A DNA stretch of 57,208 nucleotides. Origin: an uncultured Bacilli bacterium (GTDB lineage Bacteria; Bacillota_I; Bacilli_A; RF39; UBA660). The position numbers and the translations under genes were made by a program. Each line of letters begins with the position of its first letter. Within the stretch, counting starts at the first letter, position 1. Under the pieces are notes generated by a model that was given only the letters and a program-made list of their open reading frames with translations, was not told the origin of the DNA and did no database searches. Shown here piece by piece: positions 24,148 through 32,573 of this stretch. The stretch covers positions 1-57,208 of the forward strand of contig CALVQK010000011.1 of assembly GCA_944358305.1 (NCBI GenBank), in the 5' to 3' direction.

Positions 24148-24161
24148 TTCTTCTTTTTTTT
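24136..24161 (+). terminator. Terminator of spoVG
   Basis: AAAGAAG (24136-24142), ATTAATT loop, CTTCTTT (24150-24156), then a run of T to 24161. The arm overlaps the last spoVG codons. Confidence 0.8.
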
Positions 24162-24204
24162 CATATTATTTTTATTACTTGCATAGGCTTTATTAGGTGA
24201 TGAT

Positions 24205-24504
24205 ATGGAAAATAAAGAAGCAATTATTAATAATTACAATCATAGTATTACGATTACAGAAAGAAAAAATTTACTTATTACAGGAGTAAAAAAAATAGAA
24301 AATTTTGATAATGAGGAGTTTTTGCTGGAAACAGTTATGGGATACTTAGCCGTTAAAGGAGAAGATTTAGAACTTGTTAAGTTAGATACTTTGGCAGGAA
24401 ATGTTTCTATAAAAGGACTTGTCAAGGGCTTTTCTTATATGGATGAGAGCAATGGTAAAAAAGATAAAGAAGGATCTAGTGTCTTTAATAGATTATTTAG
24501 ATGA
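24205..24504 (+). CDS. yabP: Sporulation protein YabP
   Basis: 99 aa. Small beta-rich protein of the YabP/YqfC family: HSITITERKNLLITGVKKIENFDNEEFLLETVMGYLAVKGEDL-type core (given here in parts) and a GLVKGFSY end. In B. subtilis yabP and yabQ lie in a sporulation operon before divIC and yabQ is needed for cortex formation. ATGA overlap with yabQ. Confidence 0.88.
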   Translation: MENKEAIINNYNHSITITERKNLLITGVKKIENFDNEEFLLETVMGYLAVKGEDLELVKLDTLAGNVSIKGLVKGFSYMDESNGKKDKEGSSVFNRLFR

Positions 24505-24836
24505 TGGGATTAAAAGAACAAGTAGTTGCTATTATCTTTTCTTTTGTTTTTGGAGCTTTATTATCTTGTTTATATAATTTTAATTATAAATTGCTTTTTA
24601 ATAAGAGAAAAATAGTTAAGATTATTTTTAATATTATATTTATTTTTGATTTAGTATTGATTTATTTTCTTGTTATGCGAAAGATAAATAATGCTATTAT
24701 TCATCCGTATTTTTATTTGCTTATTGCTTTAGGCTTTTTTACATTTTTTAATTTAACTAAAAAGTTGAGATCACTGTTAAAAGTTCTTGATATTAAAGAA
24801 AATAGTAAAAAAGATGACCAAAAGTGTAAAGATTAG
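24501..24836 (+). CDS. yabQ: Spore cortex biosynthesis protein YabQ-like membrane protein
   Basis: 111 aa with three predicted membrane helices (about residues 8-25, 38-58 and 68-84) and a charged tail. FGALLSCLYNFNYKL and the overall topology match YabQ, and it overlaps yabP as in Bacillus. The family is needed for spore cortex assembly in the mother cell. It ends at a terminator that overlaps the divIC promoter. Confidence 0.82.
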   Translation: MMGLKEQVVAIIFSFVFGALLSCLYNFNYKLLFNKRKIVKIIFNIIFIFDLVLIYFLVMRKINNAIIHPYFYLLIALGFFTFFNLTKKLRSLLKVLDIKENSKKDDQKCKD

Positions 24837-24862
24837 CTAGTTAATATTGAACTAGTTTTTTT
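24837..24862 (+). terminator. Terminator of yabPQ
   Basis: CTAGTT (24837-24842), 7-nt loop, AACTAG (24850-24855), T7. Confidence 0.8.
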
Positions 24863-24875
24863 CTGATACTATAAT
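24847..24875 (+). promoter_or_regulatory. Promoter of divIC
   Basis: TTGAAC (24847-24852), 17-bp spacer, TATAAT (24870-24875). The -35 lies inside the yabQ terminator hairpin. Confidence 0.7.
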
Positions 24876-24903
24876 ATATGTTAGGAAAGTGGGTGAAAAT
24901 TTA

Positions 24904-25206
24904 ATGGCTAGAAAACATAAGAAAAAGAAAAAACTAGGTCCAGTTATATTATTATGTCTTTCTTTTGCTGTTATAATTTTTACTACATTTACAATTTTTA
25001 GATATTGGACTATGATATATAGTAAATATCAGGAAAAGGGAGAATTAAAAAAGGAATTAGCATCTCTAAAAGATAAAGAGGAAGAGTTAGAGTCTGATGT
25101 TAAAAAGCTTCAAGATTCTGATTATATAGCAAGGTATGCAAGAGAAAAATATTATTATTCTAAAGATGGAGAATATATTTTAAAAATACCTGAAGAGGAT
25201 GAATAG
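24904..25206 (+). CDS. divIC: Septum formation protein DivIC/FtsB family
   Basis: 100 aa, bitopic. Basic cytoplasmic start ARKHKKKKK, one membrane helix (about residues 14-34), then a coiled coil (KKELASLKDKEEELESDVKKL) and the DYIARYAREKYYYSKDGE end typical of DivIC. It works with DivIB and FtsL in the divisome. ATG 24904 follows GGGTGAA; a GTG at 24889 is inside that site. It overlaps the region just before tilS, forming a divIC-tilS-ftsH unit. Confidence 0.9.
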   Translation: MARKHKKKKKLGPVILLCLSFAVIIFTTFTIFRYWTMIYSKYQEKGELKKELASLKDKEEELESDVKKLQDSDYIARYAREKYYYSKDGEYILKIPEEDE

Positions 25207-25222
25207 TTTTAGTGGTGATTTT

Positions 25223-26539
25223 ATGGATATAGACAGTTTGTATAAAGAAATTAAAGTTAAAGATGGAGATTTTTTAGTTTTTGGATGTAGTTATGGGCCT
25301 GATTCCATGGCTTTATTTAAAAGCCTTTTAGAGTATAGAAAAAAAATAGATGTTGTTTTAGTTTGTGCTCATGTTAATCACGATAAAAGACGTGAAAGTG
25401 CTAAAGAAAAAGAAGATTTAGAACAATTTTGTAAAAATAATAATGTTATTTTCGAATATATGAAAATAGAAAAATATGGTGATGATAATTTTCATAATGA
25501 AGCAAGAAATATAAGATATCAATTTTTTGATGAAGTTGTAAAAAAATATGATGCTAAATATTTACTTACTGCTCATCATGGCGATGATTTAATGGAAACT
25601 ATTTTGATGAGAATTGCTAGAGGCTCTACTTTAAAGGGATATAGTGGCTTTCAAAAATTAGTTAAAACGGATGGGTACTACATTTACAGGCCTTTTATAG
25701 ACTTAACTAAAGATGAACTAGTTAATTACTGTCATAAATATAAAATTCCTTATGCTATTGATAATAGTAATTTTAGTAGTGTTTATACAAGAAATAGATA
25801 CCGTAAAGAAGTTCTTCCTTTCTTGAAAAAAGAAGATAAAGATATTCATAAAAAGTTTTTAAAGTTTAGTAATGTTTTAAGTGAAGCGGATAGTTTTATT
25901 GAAGAAGAAGCCGGTAAAGCTATTTTGAAGGTTGTTAAGGGAAATCAGCTTTTTATCGATAAATATTTAACTCTTAATAAGTTTTTAAAAAGAATTGTGT
26001 TAGAAAGATTTATTTCTTCTTTTTATCAGGATGATTTGATACTAATTAATGATAGACATCTTGATTTGATAGAAAGTCTTATTAATAGTAGAAAAAGTAA
26101 TTCTAAAATTAATTTACCTAATGATGTTATTGTTGTTAAAAGCTATAATACTTTATCTATTAGTAGAAATCCTGTTCTTTTTAGTAGTTATGAGATTGAA
26201 GTATCTAAAGAAGTTATTTTGCCAAATGGTCATAGATTAGAGCAATTAGATTCAGTTAAAGGTAATAGTAACAATATCATTAAATTATCAAGTAAAGAAA
26301 TTGTTTTACCTTTGATTGTTAGAACAAGAAAACTAGGTGATGTGATGGCTATAAAAGGTGGTGGACATAAAAAAATTAAAGATATTTTTATTGATGCAAA
26401 AATACCTTTGACAGAAAGAGATTTATGGCCTATAGTAGTTGATAGTGCCTCACATATTGTTTTTGTGCCAGGCCTTAAAAAGTCTAAATTTGATAAGACT
26501 AATGATGAATTTTATGATATAATACTGAGATATGAATAG
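25223..26539 (+). CDS. tilS: tRNA(Ile)-lysidine synthase
   Basis: 438 aa. Makes lysidine at C34 of tRNA-Ile(CAU). ATP-binding loop is CSYGPDSMAL (residues 22-31): the usual SGGxDS appears as SYGPDS. It then shows AHVNHDKR, FHNEARNIRYQFF, TAHHGDDLMETILMRIARG and the C-terminal TilS domains (RTRKLGD...GGHKKIKDIFIDAKIP). ATG 25223 after GTGGTGAT is chosen over the in-frame start inside divIC. The hprT gene normally between tilS and ftsH is absent. Confidence 0.95.
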   Translation: MDIDSLYKEIKVKDGDFLVFGCSYGPDSMALFKSLLEYRKKIDVVLVCAHVNHDKRRESAKEKEDLEQFCKNNNVIFEYMKIEKYGDDNFHNEARNIRYQFFDEVVKKYDAKYLLTAHHGDDLMETILMRIARGSTLKGYSGFQKLVKTDGYYIYRPFIDLTKDELVNYCHKYKIPYAIDNSNFSSVYTRNRYRKEVLPFLKKEDKDIHKKFLKFSNVLSEADSFIEEEAGKAILKVVKGNQLFIDKYLTLNKFLKRIVLERFISSFYQDDLILINDRHLDLIESLINSRKSNSKINLPNDVIVVKSYNTLSISRNPVLFSSYEIEVSKEVILPNGHRLEQLDSVKGNSNNIIKLSSKEIVLPLIVRTRKLGDVMAIKGGGHKKIKDIFIDAKIPLTERDLWPIVVDSASHIVFVPGLKKSKFDKTNDEFYDIILRYE

Positions 26540-26556
26540 AAAAGGAGAGATTCCCA

Positions 26557-28524
26557 ATGAATGTAAATAAAAAAGTTGTTAAAAAAGGTTTACTTCCATA
26601 TGTCTTTTTACTTCTAGTAATGCTTGGGGTTGTTTATTTCGTAAGTGTTGCTAATCAAAAAGTTAATGTTTTAACTTATGATGAGTTTATGACTAGTCTT
26701 GAAGATAAAGAAGTTAAAGAGATTACAGTAACACCTCGTGATAGAGCGAAAGTTTATGAAATTACAGGTACTTTAGATGATTACGCTGAAAACGAAAGTT
26801 TCTTTGTTAGAGTACCTTTATCTGATCAAGTTATGAGAAAGCTAGTAGAAGCAAGTGATGCTGATGATTTTGAATTTACTAGTGTTGCTGATCCAGAGTC
26901 AAGTACAGTTTTACTTGTTTTAGTAAATATTTTACCTATTGCTCTTTTAGCTTTTGTTTGCTTTTGGTTTTTAAGTAAACAAATGGGTGGTGGTAAAAAT
27001 TCATTTGATTTTGGAAAAAGTAAAGCAAAACTATCCAGTGATAAAAATAAAGTTACATTTAAAGATGTAGCAGGTCTTACTGAGGAAAAAGAAGAAGTTA
27101 AAGAATTAATTGATTTCTTAAAAAATCCTAAAAAGTTCCAAAAGTTGGGGGCAAGAATTCCTAAGGGTGTACTTTTATATGGTCCACCAGGAACTGGTAA
27201 AACTTTGTTAGCTCGTGCTGTTGCAGGAGAAGCAAATGTTCCTTTCTATTATATTAGTGGATCTGATTTTGTTGAATTATTTGTTGGTGTTGGTGCAAGC
27301 CGTGTTCGTGATATGTTTCAACAAGCTAAGAGGACAGCGCCATGTCTTATATTTATAGATGAGATTGATGCTGTAGGTAGACAAAGAGGTACTGGTATTG
27401 GTGGAGGGCATGATGAAAGAGAGCAAACATTAAACCAATTACTTACTGAGATGGATGGTTTTGGAGAAAATGAAGGTATTATTATAATTGCTGCTACTAA
27501 TAGACCTGATGTACTAGATCCAGCCCTACTTCGTCCAGGACGTTTTGATAGACAAGTTACAGTTAATTTACCTGATGTTAAAGGACGTGAAGAAATACTT
27601 AAAGTTCATGCTCGTAATAAGGTGTTAGCAGATGGTGTTAATATTCCTGCTATTGCTAAGAGAACTCCAGGATATTCAGGAGCTGACTTAGAAAACTTAC
27701 TTAATGAAGCTGCTTTACTTGCAGTTAGACGCAATAAAGATGCTATTACAATGAGTGAGATTGATGAAGCTAGTGATAGAGTTTTAATGGGACCAGCTAA
27801 GACAAGTGCTAAACGTAGTGAAAATGATAGAAAATTAGTTGCTTATCATGAGTCTGGTCATGCTGTTGTTGGTATTAAGTTAAAGGGTGCTAACGATGTT
27901 CAAAAAGTTACAATTATTCCAAGAGGTGCTGCTGGTGGATATAATATGATGATCCCTAGTGAAGAAAAGATTTGTCGTACTAAGACTGATTTATTAGAAG
28001 AGATTACAGGTTTACTTGCAGGACGTGTTAGTGAAGAAGTTGTTTTTGGAGAAGTAACTACAGGTGCTGAAAATGATTTTGAGAAAGCAACTAAAATTGC
28101 TAGAGCGATGGTTACTGAATATGGTATGAGTGATTTAGGACCAATGCAATTAGAACAAAGAGAAGGAAGTGCTTTCTTAGGACGTGATTATGCTAAGAGT
28201 CGTAATTTCTCTAATGAAGTAGCACATGAGATAGATCAAGAAATGAGAAAAATTATTGATAAATGTTATGATGAAGCAACTAAGATTATTAAAGATAATA
28301 GAAATTTACTTGATTTACTTGCTAATACTTTATTAGAGTATGAGACTTTAACTAAAGAACAAATTGATTACTTAGTAGAACATGGAAAGATGCCTAATGA
28401 AGATGAAGAGACTAGTTATGAGAAGATGAGTTTAACTAAGTTGAAAGAAATTGCTAAAGAAAAAGGCATTAAAGGTTATACTAAAATGAATAAGGCAGAG
28501 CTTATAAAAGAACTTGAAAAATAG
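26557..28524 (+). CDS. ftsH: ATP-dependent zinc metalloprotease FtsH
   Basis: 655-aa membrane AAA+ protease. Two membrane helices (about 12-30 and 124-142), Walker A GPPGTGKT (about 209-216), Walker [15 protein letters not shown] region ([18 protein letters not shown]) and HESGH zinc site (about 430-434). Unusually, the C-terminal 35 residues form a Rho N-terminal/SAP-like module ([20 protein letters not shown]...). AAAGGAGAG precedes ATG 26557. It degrades misfolded membrane proteins and short-lived regulators such as Spo0E in Bacillus. Confidence 0.97.
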   Translation: MNVNKKVVKKGLLPYVFLLLVMLGVVYFVSVANQKVNVLTYDEFMTSLEDKEVKEITVTPRDRAKVYEITGTLDDYAENESFFVRVPLSDQVMRKLVEASDADDFEFTSVADPESSTVLLVLVNILPIALLAFVCFWFLSKQMGGGKNSFDFGKSKAKLSSDKNKVTFKDVAGLTEEKEEVKELIDFLKNPKKFQKLGARIPKGVLLYGPPGTGKTLLARAVAGEANVPFYYISGSDFVELFVGVGASRVRDMFQQAKRTAPCLIFIDEIDAVGRQRGTGIGGGHDEREQTLNQLLTEMDGFGENEGIIIIAATNRPDVLDPALLRPGRFDRQVTVNLPDVKGREEILKVHARNKVLADGVNIPAIAKRTPGYSGADLENLLNEAALLAVRRNKDAITMSEIDEASDRVLMGPAKTSAKRSENDRKLVAYHESGHAVVGIKLKGANDVQKVTIIPRGAAGGYNMMIPSEEKICRTKTDLLEEITGLLAGRVSEEVVFGEVTTGAENDFEKATKIARAMVTEYGMSDLGPMQLEQREGSAFLGRDYAKSRNFSNEVAHEIDQEMRKIIDKCYDEATKIIKDNRNLLDLLANTLLEYETLTKEQIDYLVEHGKMPNEDEETSYEKMSLTKLKEIAKEKGIKGYTKMNKAELIKELEK

Positions 28525-28592
28525 TTCTTTTTTCTGTATTATATATACAATTATTCACAGGTCTTGTGGAAAAAGTAATGGAGGAAGTAGAT

Positions 28593-29024
28593 GTGAAAGC
28601 AAAGAAAACAGTGGAAAAAGAAATAGGAGAGTTTAGAAAATTTATTAGTAGAGGGGCTGTTTTAGATATGGCTATTGGTGTCATTATTGGTGGTGCATTT
28701 TCTAAGATAGTTAGTAGTTTAGTTGATGATATATTTATGCCTTTACTTGGAGTAGTTTTAGGTGGACTTGACTTTAGTGGTTTATCTATTAAAATAGGTG
28801 ATGCTTCTATTATGTATGGATCTTTTATTCAAAGTATTGTAGATTTTTTAATTATTGCACTTTGCATTTTTGTAATGGTTAAAGTAGTTTCTAAGATAAG
28901 AGATAAAGCCGATAAAAAGTTAGGAATAGAGCATAAAAAGGAAGAAAAGAAAAAGGATGAACAAGTAATTTTACTTGAAGAAATTAGAGATTTATTAAAA
29001 CAACAAAATGAAAAAAGTATCTAA
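28593..29024 (+). CDS. mscL: Large-conductance mechanosensitive channel
   Basis: 143 aa from GTG 28593, which has GGAGGA at 7-nt spacing; in-frame starts at 28566 and 28578 sit on or before that site. FRKFISRGAVLDMAIGVIIGGAF is the conserved first helix (seen here in part: RGAVLDMAIGVIIGGAF), with the second helix FIQSIVDFLIIALCIFVMVKV and a C-terminal charged helix bundle. Opens under membrane tension to release osmolytes. Confidence 0.95.
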   Translation: MKAKKTVEKEIGEFRKFISRGAVLDMAIGVIIGGAFSKIVSSLVDDIFMPLLGVVLGGLDFSGLSIKIGDASIMYGSFIQSIVDFLIIALCIFVMVKVVSKIRDKADKKLGIEHKKEEKKKDEQVILLEEIRDLLKQQNEKSI

Positions 29025-29062
29025 TTTGAACAAAATATATTATATCAAAAATGTCTTTAGTA

Positions 29063-29068
29063 TATAAT
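29063..29068 (+). promoter_or_regulatory. Candidate -10 of the type I toxin mRNA
   Basis: TATAAT at 29063-29068 with a weak -35 (TTATAT, 29040-29045, 17-bp spacer). The predicted start near 29075 lies within TTAAGGGAAC, which pairs with the far 3' end. Confidence 0.5.
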
Positions 29069-29151
29069 ATGTTTAAGGGAACTTTAACAATTTAATGAGT
29101 ATAACCGCTACCTCTAATCTAAAAAGGAGTATAACCAGAGGTTTGATAGAT

Positions 29152-29244
29152 ATGAATAAACGTATTTTTGCATTAAAAGTACTTAAACATATTTCTATCA
29201 TTTTATCTCTAGTTATCATATTGATAATTGTAATAAAAAAATGA
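29152..29244 (+). CDS. Candidate type I toxin, 30-aa hydrophobic peptide
   Basis: MNKRIFALKVLKHISIILSL, then VIILIIVIKK: basic N-terminus, one strongly hydrophobic helix (about residues 14-28), Lys-Lys end. This is the usual build of membrane-damaging type I toxins. ATG 29152 follows AGAGGT at 9 nt. An in-frame ATG at 29095 would give a 49-aa form but has only a distant AAGGGA. The stop TGA (29242-29244) lies within a convergent minus-strand terminator. No match to a named toxin family was recognised. Confidence 0.55.
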   Translation: MNKRIFALKVLKHISIILSLVIILIIVIKK

Positions 29245-29272
29245 CACTTGATCTTTTTAAAGACCAAATGTC
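29235..29272 (-). terminator. Minus-strand terminator within the toxin 3' end
   Basis: The inverted repeat 29243-29256 / 29259-29272 forms a complete 14-bp stem only as minus-strand RNA, where two positions are G-U pairs. As plus-strand RNA they are A-C mismatches. On the minus strand it is followed by A and then seven T (29241-29235). The strand asymmetry supports a convergent transcript. Confidence 0.75.
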
Positions 29273-29358
29273 TATCACTAAAAAATAAATAATGGGGGTA
29301 GACATTCAACATTGCAGAGTTGAACGTTCCCTTAATAGTTTATGTAAATTTTTTTTAC
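29235..29358 (-). ncRNA. Candidate antisense antitoxin RNA
   Basis: On the minus strand a promoter TTACAA (29393-29388), 17-bp spacer, TACTAT (29370-29365) would start RNA near 29358. It would end at a strong minus-strand terminator at 29272-29235, giving about 124 nt complementary to the toxin stop codon and 3' UTR, including the arm needed for 5'-3' pairing. The start point is inferred. Confidence 0.45.
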
Positions 29359-29408
29359 ATATTCATAGTAACATAAAAGTTTATATTTTGTAATAGTTAG
29401 GTGATTTT

Positions 29409-30395
29409 ATGTGGAAAATAGGTAATGTAGAAATAGATAATAGAGTTGTTCTTGCTCCTATGGCAGGTATTTGTAATAGTGCTTATCGGAAGATTATAAA
29501 AGAAATGGGCTGTGGTCTTATTTATGCAGAAATGGTTAGTGATAAAGCGATATGTTACGATAATAAAAAGACTATAGATATGCTTTATATGGAAGATGTT
29601 GAACGTCCTATTGTACAACAAATTTTTGGTAGTGATGTGGATAGTTTTGTAGAAGCAGCTAGATATATAGAAAAAAATATGAAGCCTGATATTATTGATA
29701 TTAATATGGGCTGTCCTGTCCCTAAAGTGGCTTTAAGGGCTCAAGCTGGTAGTGCTTTACTTAAAGATCCTAATAAAGTTAAAGAAATAGTTAGTGCTGT
29801 AGTAAAGGCTGTTAAATGCCCAGTTACAGTTAAAATTCGTAGTGGTTGGGATGCTAATCATATAAATGCAGTAGAAATTGCTAAGGTATGTGAAGAAGCA
29901 GGTGTTAGTGCTATTTGTGTTCATGGGAGGACAAGAAGTCAAGGATATTCTGGGAAAGCAGATTGGAATATAATTCGTGATGTCAAAAATAATGTTAAAA
30001 TTCCAGTAATTGGTAATGGAGATGTTACTAGTCCGGAAAAAGCTAAAGAGATGTTAGACTTTACTGGTTGTGATGCAGTTATGATTGGAAGAGGAGCTTT
30101 AGGTAATCCTTGGCTTATTAGAAATACTGTTTTATATTTAGAAGGTAAGCCTTATAAATTACCAACTGATATTGATAAAGTTAATATGTGTATAAAGCAT
30201 CTAAAAATGTTAGCTGATCTTAAAGATGAGAAAAGAGCTGTTTTAGAAATAAGGAGTCATGTAAGCTGGTATTTAAAAGGAGTTAAAGGAAATAGTGAAA
30301 TTAAAAATAAAATTTATAAAATGACGAAACTTTGTGATATACTACAAGTGTTAGAAAAGTTTAAGGAGGATTTAAATGAAGAAAAGTGTCTATGA
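29409..30395 (+). CDS. dusB: tRNA-dihydrouridine synthase
   Basis: 328-aa FMN-dependent TIM-barrel enzyme reducing uridines in the tRNA D-loop. VVLAPMAGICNSAYR, QIFGSDVDSF, DINMGCPVPKV (catalytic Cys), VKIRSGWD, ICVHGRTRSQGYSG, GNGDVTSPEKA and IGRGALGNPWL are all in place. TTAGGTGAT precedes the ATG. It overlaps the next gene by 20 bases and lies two genes before lysS, as dusB-lysS in Bacillus. Confidence 0.95.
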   Translation: MWKIGNVEIDNRVVLAPMAGICNSAYRKIIKEMGCGLIYAEMVSDKAICYDNKKTIDMLYMEDVERPIVQQIFGSDVDSFVEAARYIEKNMKPDIIDINMGCPVPKVALRAQAGSALLKDPNKVKEIVSAVVKAVKCPVTVKIRSGWDANHINAVEIAKVCEEAGVSAICVHGRTRSQGYSGKADWNIIRDVKNNVKIPVIGNGDVTSPEKAKEMLDFTGCDAVMIGRGALGNPWLIRNTVLYLEGKPYKLPTDIDKVNMCIKHLKMLADLKDEKRAVLEIRSHVSWYLKGVKGNSEIKNKIYKMTKLCDILQVLEKFKEDLNEEKCL

Positions 30396-31077
30396 TAAAA
30401 TAAAAGAAGAAGAAAAAAGCGAAGAAAAGAAAGTAAAAAAGAATACGGATATTAAGGCTATGTTTAGTCAAAGATTGTTAGCTTTTTTAATAGATATTAT
30501 TATTCTTTCTTTTATTACTACTTTAATAACAGCATTTATACCACTTAATGATACTGCTTCAAAGTTATATGAAGAGCAGAATCAAATATTAGAAAACTAT
30601 GTTAGTGGTACTTCTTCTATGGAAGATTATGTTAATCAGATGGTTGATATAGAGTATGACATTGCAAAATATACTGTTGTTTCATCTATAGTAGCTGTAG
30701 TAATAAGTTTACTTTACTATGTTGTTTATCCATGTTATAATAATGGGCAGACTTTTGGTAAGAAGTTAATGAAAATTAGAATTAAGAAAACTAATGATAA
30801 AGATTTATCTATGAATGATTTGCTTATTAGAAGTATGGTTAATAATAGTATATTATTAAATATTATTTGTATAGCTTTAGTTTTATTCTTAAGTAAAGAC
30901 TTATATTTAACTACTACTAGTTTGTTTAGCGGTATACAATACCTTGTTATGATTATAAGTGTTGTGATGATTGCTTTTTCAAAAAATGCGCAAGGATTGC
31001 ATGATAAACTAGCAAAAACAGAAGTAGTTATGGTTAATACAGTGAAGGAGGATGTTTTATGCACGAGCGAAAATTAA
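30376..31077 (+). CDS. RDD-family membrane protein
   Basis: 233 aa. Basic cytoplasmic start, then RLLAFLIDIIIL (the RDD pattern: Arg and Asp in the first helix) and three or four membrane helices. GQTFGKKLMKIRI after the second helix is the other RDD landmark. Transport substrate unknown; some RDD proteins exchange Na+/H+. AAGGAGG precedes ATG 30376. It overlaps dusB by 20 bases and lysS by 19, so the three genes form one operon. Confidence 0.85.
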   Translation: MKKSVYDKIKEEEKSEEKKVKKNTDIKAMFSQRLLAFLIDIIILSFITTLITAFIPLNDTASKLYEEQNQILENYVSGTSSMEDYVNQMVDIEYDIAKYTVVSSIVAVVISLLYYVVYPCYNNGQTFGKKLMKIRIKKTNDKDLSMNDLLIRSMVNNSILLNIICIALVLFLSKDLYLTTTSLFSGIQYLVMIISVVMIAFSKNAQGLHDKLAKTEVVMVNTVKEDVLCTSEN

Positions 31078-32552
31078 CAGAACAAGAATTAGTTAGGAGA
31101 GATAAAGCTCTTAAATTAAGGGAATTAGGGTATGATCCTTTTGGTAGTAGATACGATAGAGAGGATTATGCTAATGATATTAAAGAAAAGTATGAAAGTG
31201 TAGACCATGATGCTTTTGAAAGCATGACTGATACTGTTAAAGTAGCAGGTAGAATTATGTTTATTAGGAAGATGGGTAAAGCTTCATTTTTCTCTATTAA
31301 AGATAAGACTGGTTCTATTCAAGTATATATATCAATAAATGATGTTGGTGAAGATATTTATACGTTATTTAAATCTGCTGATATTGGGGATATTGTTGGT
31401 GTTTATGGTAAAGTTATGAAGACAAGAACTGGAGAAGTTACTATTAAATGTTTAGAGTATACACCTTTGGTTAAAGCTTTAAGACCACTTCCTGAGAAAT
31501 TTCATGGACTTACTGATGTTGAGGAAAGATATAGAAGACGTTATGTTGACTTAATGATGAATGATGAGTCTAGAAGAGTTGCTTTCTTAAGATCTAAAAT
31601 TATTCGTTCTATTCAAAACTTTTTAGATAATAGAGGCTTTGTTGAAGTTGAAACACCTGTTTTATCAACTTTATTAACAGGAGCATCAGCTCGTCCTTTT
31701 ATTACTCATCATAATAGTCAAGATCTTGATATGTATCTTAGAATTGCCTTAGAACTTCCTTTAAAAAGACTTTTAGTTGGAGGAATGGAATCAGTTTATG
31801 AAATAGGTCGTGTTTTTAGAAATGAAGGGATGGATCCTAAACATAATCCAGAATTTACTCTTATGGAAGTTTATCAAGCTTATTCTGATTTAGAAGGAAT
31901 GATGGATTTGACTGAAAAGATGTTTGTTAATATTGCTGAATCTGTTATTGGTAAACTTGATTATCATTGGAATAATCATGATATTAGTTTAAAAGGTCCA
32001 TGGAAAAGAATTAGTATGGTTGATGCTATTAAAGAGGTAACTGGTATTGACTTTAAGAAAGAAATGACTCTTGATGAGGCTTTGGAACTTGCCAAAGAAC
32101 ATAATATTGAAGTACAAGAGCATGAGAAAACAGTTGGTCATATTATTAATCTTTTCTTTGAAAAATATGTAGAAGAGACATTAATTCAACCTACTTTCTT
32201 ATATGGTCATCCAGTAGAAATTTCTCCGCTTACTAAGAAAAATAAAGATGATCCTAGATTTGTTGATAGATTTGAATTATTTATGGCTGGTAGAGAAATG
32301 GCTAATGCTTATACGGAGCTTAATGATCCAGATGATCAGTTAGAAAGATTTGAAGAACAATTAAAAGAAAAAGATTTAGGTAATGCGGAAGCTAATGATA
32401 TAGATATGGACTTTATTGAAGCGTTAGAGTATGGTATGCCTCCTGCTGGCGGAATTGGTTATGGAATAGATAGACTTGTTATGTTCTTTACAGAACAAGA
32501 AAGTATTCGTGATGTAATACTTTTCCCAACAATGAAACCTATAGATAAATAA
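31059..32552 (+). CDS. lysS: Lysine--tRNA ligase (class II)
   Basis: 497 aa. OB-fold anticodon domain (about 55-160: VAGRIMFIRKMGKASFFSI), class II motif 2 (VYEIGRVFRNEGMDPKHNPEF) and motif 3 (GYGIDRLVMFF). Length is normal. GAAGGAGG precedes ATG 31059 inside the RDD gene end. Next gene is 20 bases on. Confidence 0.97.
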   Translation: MHERKLTEQELVRRDKALKLRELGYDPFGSRYDREDYANDIKEKYESVDHDAFESMTDTVKVAGRIMFIRKMGKASFFSIKDKTGSIQVYISINDVGEDIYTLFKSADIGDIVGVYGKVMKTRTGEVTIKCLEYTPLVKALRPLPEKFHGLTDVEERYRRRYVDLMMNDESRRVAFLRSKIIRSIQNFLDNRGFVEVETPVLSTLLTGASARPFITHHNSQDLDMYLRIALELPLKRLLVGGMESVYEIGRVFRNEGMDPKHNPEFTLMEVYQAYSDLEGMMDLTEKMFVNIAESVIGKLDYHWNNHDISLKGPWKRISMVDAIKEVTGIDFKKEMTLDEALELAKEHNIEVQEHEKTVGHIINLFFEKYVEETLIQPTFLYGHPVEISPLTKKNKDDPRFVDRFELFMAGREMANAYTELNDPDDQLERFEEQLKEKDLGNAEANDIDMDFIEALEYGMPPAGGIGYGIDRLVMFFTEQESIRDVILFPTMKPIDK

Positions 32553-32573
32553 ATTAGGTAAGGGGTAAGGTTT

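Larger units (their letters stand above)
29073..29335 (+). ncRNA. Probable type I toxin mRNA with 5'-3' long-range pairing
   Basis: TTAAGGGAAC (29073-29082) is complementary to GTTCCCTTAA (29326-29335), and pairing continues as TTTAAC/GTTGAA (29083-29088 with 29319-29324) after a C bulge, about 16 bp. Within the leader, ACCTCT (29110-29115) pairs with AGAGGT (29137-29142), the ribosome site of the small ORF. Two direct repeats GAGTATAACC lie at 29097-29106 and 29127-29136. Fold-back of the 5' and 3' ends is typical of hok and AapA-type toxin mRNAs. The terminus-flanking repeat could also mark a small mobile element. Confidence 0.5.

Noticed and set aside
29073..29312. 79-residue minus-strand reading frame over the toxin locus
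   Set aside because: No ribosome site; composition matches a shadow of the plus-strand ORF, and the minus strand here is better explained as an antisense RNA.
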